A stretch of DNA of 42,499 bases. Source: Betaproteobacteria bacterium (GTDB taxonomy: Bacteria > Acidobacteriota > Terriglobia > Acidiferrales > UBA7541). Below, one piece after another: positions 1 to 8,422 of this stretch; positions within the stretch are counted from its first letter, which is position 1, and the number at the start of each line of letters is the position of its first letter. Below the pieces are notes generated by a model. It saw only the letters and a list, made by a program, of their open reading frames with translations, was not told where the DNA came from and did no database searches. The position numbers were made by a program, and so were the translations under genes. The stretch is from positions 1-42,499 of the forward strand of contig CAJCHZ010000020.1 of the NCBI GenBank assembly GCA_903970165.1, written 5' to 3'.

Positions 1-1
1 A

Positions 2-790
2 TTGGTGCACTCGGTCGGGTGCTTTTATCCGAAGGAGGGGATTCGCGGGATTCCTGAAGCGCTGGTTCGGGCGGCGGAACATGCAGGCGTGGAATTTCGA
101 TTTCGGACTAAAACCAGGAAGATTTGTAGCGATGGCGGCCGTGTAAGCGCGGTGGAAACTTGCGAAGGAGAGAGAATTCCCGCCGACGCTGTCGTTTCGG
201 ATTGCGGGATTGCTACTTATCTCGATTTGCTGGATCTGAAAGAAAGTGCCAGCAGAAGACGTTGCGATGCGCTGCCCTTGCAATCACCGGGAGTGTGCGC
301 ATACCTCGCAGTGAAAGGGAAGATGGACGCGCCTTACTTGCAATTTTCGCTTCCGGGTGGGGAGGAGCGATGCCGGCTTTTTATACGCCCGGGAGTGCTG
401 AATCCGGAGGAGCGGCAAGGGGAGTGGTATCCGGCGCGTTTGCTTGGGCCGATGGATCATGCGAAGGCGCAGCGAATTGGCGCCCAAGGGCAGGCGGAGT
501 ATTTACAGGAATTGCTGCAAGAAAAGTGGTGGCAAGAGGGGATTGGCGAGTTTCGCGTGTTAGCTGAGCGGACCCCGACGGAGTGGGGCGCGGAATACTC
601 GCTTACGCGAGACAGCATGAATCCTGTGATGACCGCCAAATTTATGCGCGAGGGAAGGTTGGCGCACCGTAGTCCTGAAGTGCGCGGGTTGTATTTGGCT
701 GGGAGCGCGACGCATCCGGGACAGTGGGTTAGCTTTTGCGCGATTTCAGGCGTGTTGGCGGCGGATTGTTTGCAGAGGGATTTCACCTGA
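2..790 (+). CDS. CrtI-type FAD-dependent desaturase/oxidoreductase, C-terminal part (5' truncated by the window)
   Basis: The reading frame is open at the left edge, so only about the last 262 residues are present. Family members are usually about 500 residues with an N-terminal Rossmann GxGxxG that must lie outside the window. The visible part has the substrate-domain section, and near the C-terminus a GLYLAGSATHPG segment followed by a Gly-rich turn (ISGVLAADC). This is the usual FAD-contacting C-terminal signature of phytoene desaturase and related carotenoid oxidoreductases. The stop overlaps the ATG of the next gene (ATGA), so the two are translationally coupled. The neighbours (hydrolase, membrane protein, desaturase) fit carotenoid or lipid modification, but the exact substrate cannot be read from this fragment. 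Confidence 0.8.
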   Translation: MVHSVGCFYPKEGIRGIPEALVRAAEHAGVEFRFRTKTRKICSDGGRVSAVETCEGERIPADAVVSDCGIATYLDLLDLKESASRRRCDALPLQSPGVCAYLAVKGKMDAPYLQFSLPGGEERCRLFIRPGVLNPEERQGEWYPARLLGPMDHAKAQRIGAQGQAEYLQELLQEKWWQEGIGEFRVLAERTPTEWGAEYSLTRDSMNPVMTAKFMREGRLAHRSPEVRGLYLAGSATHPGQWVSFCAISGVLAADCLQRDFT

Positions 791-1632
791 TGTTGGCAAC
801 AGCGATGGAAATGCACGGCGGTCGCAAATTGCGCGTGGCGCGACTTGGCAGCGTGATGCGACCGGGCCGCGGCGAGCCGGTGATTCTGCTGCATGGGTAT
901 CCGGATAACTTGCAGGTGTGGTCGGAGTTGGCGCCGCGATTGGCGATGCGGCACGAAGTGGTTGCGTTTGATTGGCCGGGGATGGGTTATAGCGAGGCCT
1001 GGACCAGCGGGGCGACGCCATTTGACTTTGCAAAACGGCTGCGGGTGTTGATGGAAGACTGGGGCGTCGAGAGGGCGGCTCTGATCGGGCACGACATGGG
1101 TGGGCAGCCGGCACTCGCGTTTGCGGCCGAATATCCTGAACGGTTGAGCAGACTTGTGGTGATGAATTCGCTCGTAATTTGGGACGAGAAGACATCGTGG
1201 GAGATTGCGTTGTTGAGGAAGTTTGGGTGGAACCGCGTTTTGCTGGAACGGCTGCCACGAGCGGTTTTCTTTCGCGCGGTTCAAACGTTTCTGCCGCGGG
1301 GGTACAAACTGAGCGCGGAGCTGCGCAGGGATTTGTGGGAGAGCTTTCAGAGGCCGGAGGTGCGGAAATATGTGGTGCGGATGTGCGCCGGTTATCAGGG
1401 GACTTTGCCGCGTTTGAAACAGCTTTATTCTTCCATCAAGAGGCCGTCTTTGTTTCTTTGGGCTGAGGGCGATAAACATTTTCCTCTTGCGCATGCAAAG
1501 GTTCTTTCTGAGATGGTTCGGGGCTCTGAACTTCAAATGATTCCCGAGGGTGAGCATTGGATGGCGCTCGATCGCGCGGAAGAGGTGAGTTTACGGATCC
1601 TCGGATTTCTTGGTAGGAGCGATGCTGAGTGA
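790..1632 (+). CDS. Alpha/beta hydrolase with Asp nucleophile (epoxide hydrolase/haloalkane dehalogenase-like)
   Basis: The product is about 280 residues. I start it at the ATG at 790, which overlaps the previous stop, rather than an in-frame TTG at 736. Visible motifs are the oxyanion-hole HGYPDN near residue 35, a nucleophile elbow GHDMGG with Asp102, a late acid Asp228 in the segment EGDKHFP, and His256 in EGEHW. An Asp in the elbow is characteristic of epoxide hydrolases, haloalkane dehalogenases and fluoroacetate dehalogenases, whereas ordinary esterases have Ser. No signal peptide is seen, so it is likely cytoplasmic. It sits between a CrtI-type oxidoreductase and a small membrane protein with overlapping ends on both sides, which argues for one operon and a shared pathway. 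The substrate is unknown. Confidence 0.85.
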   Translation: MLATAMEMHGGRKLRVARLGSVMRPGRGEPVILLHGYPDNLQVWSELAPRLAMRHEVVAFDWPGMGYSEAWTSGATPFDFAKRLRVLMEDWGVERAALIGHDMGGQPALAFAAEYPERLSRLVVMNSLVIWDEKTSWEIALLRKFGWNRVLLERLPRAVFFRAVQTFLPRGYKLSAELRRDLWESFQRPEVRKYVVRMCAGYQGTLPRLKQLYSSIKRPSLFLWAEGDKHFPLAHAKVLSEMVRGSELQMIPEGEHWMALDRAEEVSLRILGFLGRSDAE

Positions 1633-2044
1633 ATCCGGCGTGACGCTTTCGGCCAGCAGGGCAGGTTATTACCAATGGCTATTCCTCGGGGCTGCGTTTT
1701 GGAACATGGTTTCCGCCGGCGCCACATTGTTTCTTCTAACCGATGCTGAGTTTCGCGCGAGGATGCGGTTTCCGGGTATGCCTGACAGCATCAGCCTGCA
1801 ACTTTTGGCGGCGTGCTTGTTTGTTTTTGGATTGGGATACTACTGGGTGAGCCGCGATCTTTCGCGGAACCGCGATTTGGTGAAGCTTGGCGTGGTGGGG
1901 AAGCCGCTGGTGTTTCTCGTGTTTATTTTGCACGCGCTGGCGAAAGAGATTCCCGTGTTGCTAGCCGCACCGTCGGTGGTGGACTTGCTCTTTGGGGTTT
2001 TGTTTTTGGAGTTTCTGGTGCGGACACAAAGCAAAGCGCAGTAA
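1622..2044 (+). CDS. Small four-helix integral membrane protein, unknown function
   Basis: The product is about 140 residues. The ATG at 1622 is preceded by a TAGGAGCG ribosome-binding site and overlaps the end of the hydrolase gene; a TTG 12 bases upstream is less likely. Four hydrophobic segments are visible, roughly residues 10-35, 57-77, 87-105 and 110-130. No catalytic motif is recognised. The overlap with the hydrolase and the position before a membrane desaturase suggest it works on the same membrane lipid or pigment, but that is inference from context only. Confidence 0.7.
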   Translation: MLSESGVTLSASRAGYYQWLFLGAAFWNMVSAGATLFLLTDAEFRARMRFPGMPDSISLQLLAACLFVFGLGYYWVSRDLSRNRDLVKLGVVGKPLVFLVFILHALAKEIPVLLAAPSVVDLLFGVLFLEFLVRTQSKAQ

Positions 2045-2086
2045 GCTAGATGGAAAGATCGGTGGTTGCCTCATGGTAATAACGTC

Positions 2087-2968
2087 ATGACAACTCATTC
2101 CAAAATTGCTTCGCTGGCCGAGAATTTGAGCGCGGAACCATACCGTTCGATTCCGCGCATCTTTCTTGATCTTTTGTTGTGGGCGGGCCTGGCTGCGGCC
2201 GCGATTTATTTTCAGCGGTGGGGGCTGACGGCGATCTGCATCTTTGTAACCGGGTTTGGGCCACTGCACGATTTGCTTGTGCAGGGACACGAGGGCACAC
2301 ATGATCTCATTTCGCGGAACCGGCGCCTAAACGATTTCTTCACGTGGTTCACGCTTGCGATTGCCGGGATTTCCGCTGAGGCGCACCGGCGATTTCATCT
2401 AGACCATCATCATTACGCGCATTCAGAGAGAGATCCAGAGTACAGGTTCTTTGATCGGGTGGTGCGGGGAGTGCCCGGCTGGGCTTATTTTTTCATTCCG
2501 ATGTTTGCGCAGATGGGCGTGAACGCCTACGGTTTGCAAAGAACGATACCGGGCCAGGTGCGACGCAGGATTGTAATGGAGCTTGGCGGCGCTGTTCTTC
2601 TGCATGCGGCCATCGCATTTGTGATTGGCTGGCGCCGCTATTTGCTATTCGTTGTGGCGCCCATGGTGACGGGACTCTACGTAGCTTCGGTTTTGCGAAG
2701 CGTGACGGAACATCATGACGTCAGCGAGGGCAGCGAATGGACGAATGCGCGGTCGATTGTGACGCATCCCGTCATCGAATTTTTGTGGTCGAACGTGAAT
2801 TATCACCTCGAGCACCATCTTTATCCGTCGGTGCCATATCACGCGCTGCCAAAGCTTCGAGAGGCGCTTTCGCCGGAATTTCAGGCGCATCATAGCAACG
2901 TTGCAAATGGCTATGGCCGAACGGCTGTGCACCTGTTGAAGGATCCTCAGCACTTCGCTTCCAAATGA
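2087..2968 (+). CDS. Membrane fatty-acid desaturase/carotenoid oxygenase-type protein with three histidine boxes
   Basis: The product is 293 residues from the ATG at 2087; an in-frame TTG at 2066 is the alternative. The three diiron-binding histidine boxes of the FA_desaturase fold are all present: HEGTH at 68-72, HRRFHLDHH at 100-108 and HLEHH at 240-244. Hydrophobic segments lie at about 27-57, 84-96 and 165-205. Family members desaturate or hydroxylate acyl lipids, or act as CrtW/CrtR-type ketolases and hydroxylases on carotenoid rings. Lying just downstream of a CrtI-type gene makes a carotenoid role plausible, but acyl-lipid desaturation is equally compatible with the sequence. It is probably in the inner membrane. 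Confidence 0.85.
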   Translation: MTTHSKIASLAENLSAEPYRSIPRIFLDLLLWAGLAAAAIYFQRWGLTAICIFVTGFGPLHDLLVQGHEGTHDLISRNRRLNDFFTWFTLAIAGISAEAHRRFHLDHHHYAHSERDPEYRFFDRVVRGVPGWAYFFIPMFAQMGVNAYGLQRTIPGQVRRRIVMELGGAVLLHAAIAFVIGWRRYLLFVVAPMVTGLYVASVLRSVTEHHDVSEGSEWTNARSIVTHPVIEFLWSNVNYHLEHHLYPSVPYHALPKLREALSPEFQAHHSNVANGYGRTAVHLLKDPQHFASK

Positions 2969-3030
2969 AATCATCCCGGCAAAATGGGCCGGCGTGCCTT
3001 GACGCATGTTCGCGTGGCCGTTAGTCTGGC

Positions 3031-4092
3031 ATGCGCATGCGTTCATCGTGGGGGAAGCTCCTCGTCCTATTGATCGTGCTGGCGGCGGTGACGTTCGCGG
3101 TTTACCGATTTGGTGGGACGCTACGCGGCGCGAGCTTCAGCGGGGACAAGCTCTGGCTGGCGATTCGAAATGCAAATCCTTACCTTTTGCTGCTTTCCGT
3201 GGTGGCGATTTACGGGTGCTACGCGCTGCGGGCACTGCGCTGGGGTGTGTTCCAGCAAAACCTGGGCGCTTCGAATTTCTGGCCGATTTATGGAATGACG
3301 CTGAGTGGTTTCGCGGCTGTTTTTCTGCTGGGGCGCGCCGGGGAGCCGGTGCGGCCGCTGCTGCTGGCGAGAAAAGAAAAGCTGCCGGTAGCGGATATGT
3401 ATGGGATTTACGCGCTGGAAAGAATTTTTGACGTGGTGAGCGCGGCGGTGATTGCGGGGATTGCGCTGTTGGCTGAAAAAAGGCATGTTCCCGTGGCCAA
3501 TACCACGGGGGTGATTTTGATCGGGGGAGTGGTTGGAGTTATCGGGTTTCTAGTGTACTTCCGGTTGCACGGAACAGCGGCGCTGGAGCGGGCGTTGGGC
3601 AGTTGGCAGAGCGCGCCGGGTTTGCGGGCGAAAATTGCAGGGACAGTGTTGGGATTTGCGCGCGGCGTGCAGATTATTCGAAGCTGGGGCGAATTGGCGA
3701 AGACGATCTTTTTATCGGCAGTACATTGGGGGCTGGTGTTTTTGGTGTACGTATGGATCACGCACAGTTTTGGAGGGAAATTCAAAGAGTTGGGCCCTGC
3801 AGATGCTTTGCTGCTGATGGCGTTTACGCTGGCCGGTTCCGTGTTTCAATTGCCGCTGGCTGGCGGAGGCTCGCAACTCGCGGCGATTTCCGTGTATAGA
3901 TTCCTGGGCATAGAGACGGAGCCGGCCACGGCCGCGGCGGTGGTGTTGTGGCTGATTACGTTCGCAGCGTGTAGTCTTGTCGGCATTCCTTTACTGGTGC
4001 GAGAAGGGTTCTCGCTAGGGAAACTGAAGAAATTAGCTGAAGATGAAAGCGAAGCCGCAAGCACACAAGAGTTGAGGAGACCGGCCGAGTGA
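3031..4092 (+). CDS. Lysylphosphatidylglycerol synthase TM region/UPF0104-type flippase-like membrane protein
   Basis: The product is 353 residues and almost entirely membrane-embedded, with about eight hydrophobic helices. The signature GRAGEPVRP near residue 105, followed by an ALERIFD segment, is typical of the LPG_synthase_TM family (AglD2/MprF N-terminal flippase half). No soluble aminoacyl-transfer domain follows, so it is the stand-alone flippase-like form, thought to move lipids or lipid-linked sugars across the membrane. The start is ATG 3031, with a second in-frame ATG two codons later. Its end overlaps the GTG of nrdR by four bases. Function beyond the family is not determined. Confidence 0.82.
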   Translation: MRMRSSWGKLLVLLIVLAAVTFAVYRFGGTLRGASFSGDKLWLAIRNANPYLLLLSVVAIYGCYALRALRWGVFQQNLGASNFWPIYGMTLSGFAAVFLLGRAGEPVRPLLLARKEKLPVADMYGIYALERIFDVVSAAVIAGIALLAEKRHVPVANTTGVILIGGVVGVIGFLVYFRLHGTAALERALGSWQSAPGLRAKIAGTVLGFARGVQIIRSWGELAKTIFLSAVHWGLVFLVYVWITHSFGGKFKELGPADALLLMAFTLAGSVFQLPLAGGGSQLAAISVYRFLGIETEPATAAAVVLWLITFAACSLVGIPLLVREGFSLGKLKKLAEDESEAASTQELRRPAE

Positions 4093-4553
4093 AGTGTCCA
4101 TTCTGCGCGCATCTGGACGACAAGGTGATTGACTCGCGCGAAGGCCGCGCCGGGGATACCATTCGGCGCCGCCGGGAGTGTTTGAAGTGCAGCCGCCGAT
4201 TCACGACCTACGAGCGCATTGATGAAATTCCTTACATGGTGATCAAGAAGGACGGCCGGCGGGAGCGATTTGAACGGCAGAAGATTTTGCAAGGATTGTT
4301 GAAGGCTTGCGAGAAGCGGCCGGTGGCGACACCGAAGCTGGAAGCCATTGTGGACGAAATTGAGAGCGTGGTTCACGAAGCGACGGAGCGTGAGCTGACG
4401 ACCACCGAGATCGGCGAGATGATTATGAACCGATTGAAGAAGCTGGATAAGGTGGCCTATGTGCGGTTTGCATCGGTTTACATGGATTTCAAGGATGTTC
4501 AAGAGTTCATGTCGGAACTGAAGAACTTGCTAAAGGACCGATCGAAGAGATAA
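4089..4553 (+). CDS. nrdR: Transcriptional repressor NrdR
   Basis: The product is 154 residues, the usual length. It has an N-terminal zinc ribbon with Cys3, Cys6, Cys31 and Cys34, followed by the basic DNA-binding RRRR stretch, and then an ATP-cone domain (from about residue 49, VIKKDGRRERF onward). NrdR senses ATP/dATP and represses ribonucleotide reductase operons through NrdR boxes. The start codon is GTG at 4089, inside a GTGA overlap with the flippase-like gene, so it is probably expressed by translational coupling. No nrd genes are in the window, so its targets lie elsewhere. Confidence 0.95.
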   Translation: MKCPFCAHLDDKVIDSREGRAGDTIRRRRECLKCSRRFTTYERIDEIPYMVIKKDGRRERFERQKILQGLLKACEKRPVATPKLEAIVDEIESVVHEATERELTTTEIGEMIMNRLKKLDKVAYVRFASVYMDFKDVQEFMSELKNLLKDRSKR

Positions 4554-4565
4554 CGCTGGTTGCGG

Positions 4566-5498
4566 CTAGCGCGGCCAGACGCCTGCTGTGAAGGTTCTAA
4601 TCGTTGTGAATCCTAATTTTTTGTAGAGTTCCACCGCGCCGTAGTTTTCTGAAGTGACGGTGAGCGTTAGCTCGCGGAATTTCATGCTGCGCAGGGTTTC
4701 GCCGGAGGTCTGCATGAGCATGCGGCCGATACCGTGGCCCTGGTACCCGGGAAGTACGCAGATTTGCGTCGTGTGGCCGACACCGGGGGAGACTTCGCTG
4801 GTGAGGATGGCGGCGACGAGGTCGTCGCTGCCCGGTTCGCGCAGGACAAAGGAAGCCGGGGGCACAAAATGTCCGCAGCCTGGCAACAGGATAATGTTCT
4901 TCAGGAATTTTAGCGCGCCGGCGCGGCTGCGGTATTGATCGTTGATTTCGCCGTCGATGTGGTTGGCGTAGGCAAGATAAATCAGTTTGGAGCATGGCTC
5001 AAAGAAGCGATCGTTCCAGCGATCGAGGCGCATCCCGGCGGAAGCTCCGGTGCGCGTTTCGGGGAGTTTCCCGAGATCCTGAAGCATGAACTGGCGCGAA
5101 TAGAGGCGAAAGCCTTGATCTCCCAGCGGGATTTCCACGGGACCGCTGAAGGGCATGAGCTGTGCTTCAATGCGCGAAAGCTGAGGAATGGCGCGCATGG
5201 AGAAGAGCATCTCTTCGAGTAAACGCTGCCCAATGACAGCTTGGGAGAATTTTGCCGAAACGTAAAGGCCGCCGATCAGGCCCTTCTGTTCCTCCAGCAC
5301 GTAGAAGGAATAGCCGGCGGCATTGCCGTTTTCGAAGGCGACACAGCCGGCGAGCGCATGCGCGTCCAGAAAGCGTTTGATGAGTTCGAGGGCGCTCCGG
5401 TAATCCCAATGGAGTTCGTCGCGCCAATGCCGCGCTTCCTCTTCAAGGAGCGGCTCCAGCTGGCGGACCGTAGTCTGGCGCAAATCGACAATGTTCAT
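4566..5498 (-). CDS. Double-domain GNAT family N-acetyltransferase
   Basis: The product is 310 residues. The C-terminal half (about 170-310) is a clear GNAT domain: the acetyl-CoA pyrophosphate-binding loop GYQGHGIG, then an alpha-helix and a final segment with NYGAVELYKKLGF. The N-terminal half also has a GNAT-like layout (about 1-150) but lacks a strong Q/RxxGxG/A loop, so it may be a degenerate copy as in mycothiol-synthase-like tandem GNATs. The gene is convergent with nrdR, with a 12-base gap, and divergent from the next hydrolase. The acceptor substrate is unknown. Confidence 0.85.
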   Translation of the reverse strand: MNIVDLRQTTVRQLEPLLEEEARHWRDELHWDYRSALELIKRFLDAHALAGCVAFENGNAAGYSFYVLEEQKGLIGGLYVSAKFSQAVIGQRLLEEMLFSMRAIPQLSRIEAQLMPFSGPVEIPLGDQGFRLYSRQFMLQDLGKLPETRTGASAGMRLDRWNDRFFEPCSKLIYLAYANHIDGEINDQYRSRAGALKFLKNIILLPGCGHFVPPASFVLREPGSDDLVAAILTSEVSPGVGHTTQICVLPGYQGHGIGRMLMQTSGETLRSMKFRELTLTVTSENYGAVELYKKLGFTTIRTFTAGVWPR

Positions 5499-5686
5499 GT
5501 AGGAGAGAAGTGACCCGCGGCCCCTACCGCGCAGGCTCTATGATAGCCGAATCGGAGGGCTGGCAATCAACTGAGGGCTTGCTTGCAAGGATACAATTGC
5601 GACACAAGCAGGAAAGGCTGGCGGAAAGCGCACGGAAAAGGTGTGCTAACATCGCGCGTATCGTGCTTGATTAGCGAGGATAAATC

Positions 5687-5703
5687 GGGCGGCGTTGCCG
5701 CCC
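5687..5703 (+). repeat. GC-rich hairpin just upstream of the 5721 start codon
   Basis: GGGCGGC, loop GTT, GCCGCCC: a perfect 7-bp stem ending 17 bases before the ATG at 5721. In the mRNA it could fold over the region where a ribosome-binding site would lie, and no good Shine-Dalgarno sequence is visible there. It may lower translation of the hydrolase gene. There is no T-tract, so a terminator is unlikely. Confidence 0.5.
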
Positions 5704-5720
5704 TGTGGCGCAAAATACGC

Positions 5721-6659
5721 ATGTCTATCCTGTACGAGATCCGCTATCCAACCAAGTGGTATACGAAATTGCTTATGGCCGTGCTAGCGCTGGTTTTTTT
5801 TGCGGTACTCGCGACAGTGGCGATTGCGGGATTCCTGGTGTACCGCATTGTGAAGCCGCAGCGCACCACCAGCGAAATTGACATGGAGAGTTTTCCGGGC
5901 AAGCCGGATCCCGTGGATTTTAGCGTTGCGGGGTTGAAAACGCATCATGGCTGGTTTTTTCCAGGATTGCGCGGGGCTCCTACGATTGTGCTGTGTCACG
6001 GATATGGATCGAGCCGCGGGGAATTGCTGACGCTGGTGTCGGCGTTGCAGGATCACCAGTACAATGTCTTTGATTTTGATTTTGCGGCGCATGGCGGGAA
6101 CGACGGGATCACTACTTTCGGGTACCGGGAAGCGGACGAAGTGCGTGCGGCGGTGGATGCCGTGGCTGAACGCAAGGATGTGGACCCTGCGCGTGTCGGT
6201 ATGTGGGGCTACAACCTGGGAGCCTACGCGGCTTTGCGCGAAGCGGAAAACGATCACCGGATTCGGGCTATCGTGCTCGATTCCGTATACGACTCGCCGG
6301 AACAGATGGTGAAAATTGAGGTCGGGCATAACGGGCTTGGTGGATTCCCGCTCATGGCGCGTTCCGCGGAGTTCAGCTTTGGCTGGCTGAATTACAAATA
6401 CCGGGAAGATCCGCCGCTCTCTAAGAAACTGGCTTCGCTGGCGGGCGTACCGAAACTGTTTATCGAAGCCAGCGATGAACCCGAGTTGGGAGACATTACG
6501 CGGCAGATATTTGTGAAGTCGCCGGAGCCGCGCGATCAAATCATTATTCCGCACGGGAACTTTGTTGGGATGGATGATAGTGATAAGCGCGATTATGAGA
6601 ATCGCGTGGTGAGTTTTTTTCTACTTAGGTTGCCCGCTACCGGCGGGGCCGTGCATTAG
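5721..6659 (+). CDS. Membrane-anchored alpha/beta hydrolase fold protein with Asn at the nucleophile position
   Basis: I start it at the ATG at 5721 (312 residues); a longer in-frame TTG start at 5583 would add 46 unconvincing residues. There is an N-terminal transmembrane helix (about residues 15-43), then an alpha/beta hydrolase domain with the oxyanion-side HGYGSSRGE (His93). At the nucleophile elbow, where family members read GxSxG, the sequence is GYNLG with Asn165. A candidate late acid lies in SDEPELGD and a His in IPHGNF. The fold therefore looks intact while the canonical Ser is missing, so the protein may be non-hydrolytic or use another mechanism. Its 3' end overlaps that of the convergent glycosyltransferase by about 39 bases. 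Confidence 0.8.
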   Translation: MSILYEIRYPTKWYTKLLMAVLALVFFAVLATVAIAGFLVYRIVKPQRTTSEIDMESFPGKPDPVDFSVAGLKTHHGWFFPGLRGAPTIVLCHGYGSSRGELLTLVSALQDHQYNVFDFDFAAHGGNDGITTFGYREADEVRAAVDAVAERKDVDPARVGMWGYNLGAYAALREAENDHRIRAIVLDSVYDSPEQMVKIEVGHNGLGGFPLMARSAEFSFGWLNYKYREDPPLSKKLASLAGVPKLFIEASDEPELGDITRQIFVKSPEPRDQIIIPHGNFVGMDDSDKRDYENRVVSFFLLRLPATGGAVH

Positions 6660-8327
6660 AATTGGGAAACCCTTGCCGGCTTCGCATACCCAGACTCGAG
6701 GAAAAGCAATATATCGGGGGCACCAGCCGCCAAGCTGCTCGAGTTCTCGCGCGTTTGCGTAATCCGTGAAGACGATGGCCAGTCCTTCCCTTTGGGGCGA
6801 CCACTCTTGCGTCTCTCGATGAAGATAAAAATCGACCTGATATTTGTAAGAGCGCCTCAGTTTGAAAACCGTTGCAGCGGACGCTTGTTGCGGCGTCAAG
6901 TGTTCGAGCGCGACTTTCACGCCGGGGCGCGCGGAGACGCCCGCATCGAGTTCGCGGTAATCCCACTGGGAAAGCGACCACGACAAAAGGCTGACGACGG
7001 CCAGTACCATAATCAAAGTTGCCGGTGTGGTTCGCCTAAGTGACGCGAGCGTTGTCGCGATCATTCCGCCGAGTATCGCGAGAAGGGCGATTTTTGTGAC
7101 GCCTGGTGAAGGGCGAATGTCAGTCACGAACGGGATATTTTCGCTAAACAAAAAAGCTAAAACCCCCATCAGGACAAGCGTCAACCCACCCATGCAGAAC
7201 ACCCACCGACCTGACTTCTTTTCCATGTGCAGTGTAATCGCTCGCGCCGTGAACAGCGTAAGCGGTGGGAGCGCAGGAAGAATGTAGCCTGGGAGTTTGG
7301 ACCTGGATACCGAGAAAAAGAGAACCGTGAACGCAGGCCAGCAGAAGAAGAACAACGACACAGGATGCAGGGCTCGGAATAGCCACAGCCTTCGAGCTCC
7401 GGTAATGCCAGCGCAGGCGGAAAAGACCGACCAAGGAAGCAGAGCTGCCACGACTATGGGAAGGTAAAACCAGAAGGGTTGGATATGCTGGAATTCGGGG
7501 GTGAGGAAACGCTTGAAATTGTGTTCGATGATGAAGATGCGGAAGAAATCCGGGTTGCGGCGGGCGCAGAGAATGTACCAGGGCAGCGCGGTGAGGCCGA
7601 ACGTGGCGATTGCGGCAGGATGAAACAGACGAAACGCATCGCGCCAGCGCTTCGTAAAGATTGCCCAGAAAAAGATGGCGCCGCCAGAAAGAATGATTGC
7701 AGCGGGACCTTTCGCGAGTACGGCAAGGCCCAGGAAAAAACCGAAAAGGAGGAGTGCGAGCCAGGGTGTCGTGGGGTTTGCAGGGGAGGGACTTGCACCG
7801 CCTTCCTCAGCCGGCGCGAGCCGTATCACAATCGCCGCAAAAACCATAGCGATGGTTAGCATTGCGCTGAAGGGCATGTCGGTCGCAGCGGCGCGCGAAA
7901 ATCCAATCATGCCGACGGTTGTGGGTAACAGCAGCATCAGCCAGCGCGCGGTTTCTTCGCCGTACAGCCGACACGCCAGCCAGGCGAGCGCCAGCGTGGC
8001 AAGGAGCGCGCAAATCGCGCTCGGCAATCGGGCCGCAGCTTCGCTCACTCCGATAACTTTGAAGCAAAGCGCCGCGCCCCAATAATAGAGAGGAGGCTTC
8101 TCGAACCACGGCTTGCCGTAGAGACGCGGCGTGACCCAGTCGCCGGTCTCGGCCATGTCCCGGGCAATCCACGCATAGCGAGGCTCGTCCGGCCCAACGA
8201 ATCCGATTGCGCCCAGGTGGCTGAAGTAACAGACGTAGAGAGTGGCGAGAATGAGAAAGGCCCAGCCGACGCGGGCCGCGGTCGTTTGCGACGGTTTTTC
8301 CGGGAAGGAAGTTAGCGGTTCGCTCAC
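6621..8327 (-). CDS. Glycosyltransferase family 39 (ArnT/PMT-like), inner membrane
   Basis: The product is 568 residues from a GTG start. It has about twelve hydrophobic helices. The first periplasmic loop carries GPDEPRYA with Asp47-Glu48, the acidic motif that marks GT-C enzymes of the ArnT and dolichyl-P-mannose mannosyltransferase type, followed by the usual conserved DMAETGDW segment. A GKPWFEKPPLYYW stretch around residue 72 is also typical of the family. These enzymes use polyprenyl-phosphate sugars; ArnT itself puts aminoarabinose on lipid A. The neighbouring LpxL-like and LpxD genes make a lipid A or outer-membrane glycolipid role plausible. The donor sugar cannot be told. It is divergent from the acyltransferase with 95 bases between starts. 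Confidence 0.88.
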   Translation of the reverse strand: MSEPLTSFPEKPSQTTAARVGWAFLILATLYVCYFSHLGAIGFVGPDEPRYAWIARDMAETGDWVTPRLYGKPWFEKPPLYYWGAALCFKVIGVSEAAARLPSAICALLATLALAWLACRLYGEETARWLMLLLPTTVGMIGFSRAAATDMPFSAMLTIAMVFAAIVIRLAPAEEGGASPSPANPTTPWLALLLFGFFLGLAVLAKGPAAIILSGGAIFFWAIFTKRWRDAFRLFHPAAIATFGLTALPWYILCARRNPDFFRIFIIEHNFKRFLTPEFQHIQPFWFYLPIVVAALLPWSVFSACAGITGARRLWLFRALHPVSLFFFCWPAFTVLFFSVSRSKLPGYILPALPPLTLFTARAITLHMEKKSGRWVFCMGGLTLVLMGVLAFLFSENIPFVTDIRPSPGVTKIALLAILGGMIATTLASLRRTTPATLIMVLAVVSLLSWSLSQWDYRELDAGVSARPGVKVALEHLTPQQASAATVFKLRRSYKYQVDFYLHRETQEWSPQREGLAIVFTDYANARELEQLGGWCPRYIAFPRVWVCEAGKGFPILMHGPAGSGQPK

Positions 8328-8422
8328 GAAATGGAAAGTCTAGCATTGAAAGTCTATCTTCGAACCGCTCACCTCTTGCATACTGTCGCGCGTCGGATGC
8401 TGAGTGGCCGCCTGCGCACAGG

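Noticed and set aside
457..1557. Long minus-strand open frame of 366 codons opposite the hydrolase gene
   Set aside because: Composition (Pro, His, Arg-rich) and lack of motifs mark it as the shadow of the well-supported plus-strand genes.
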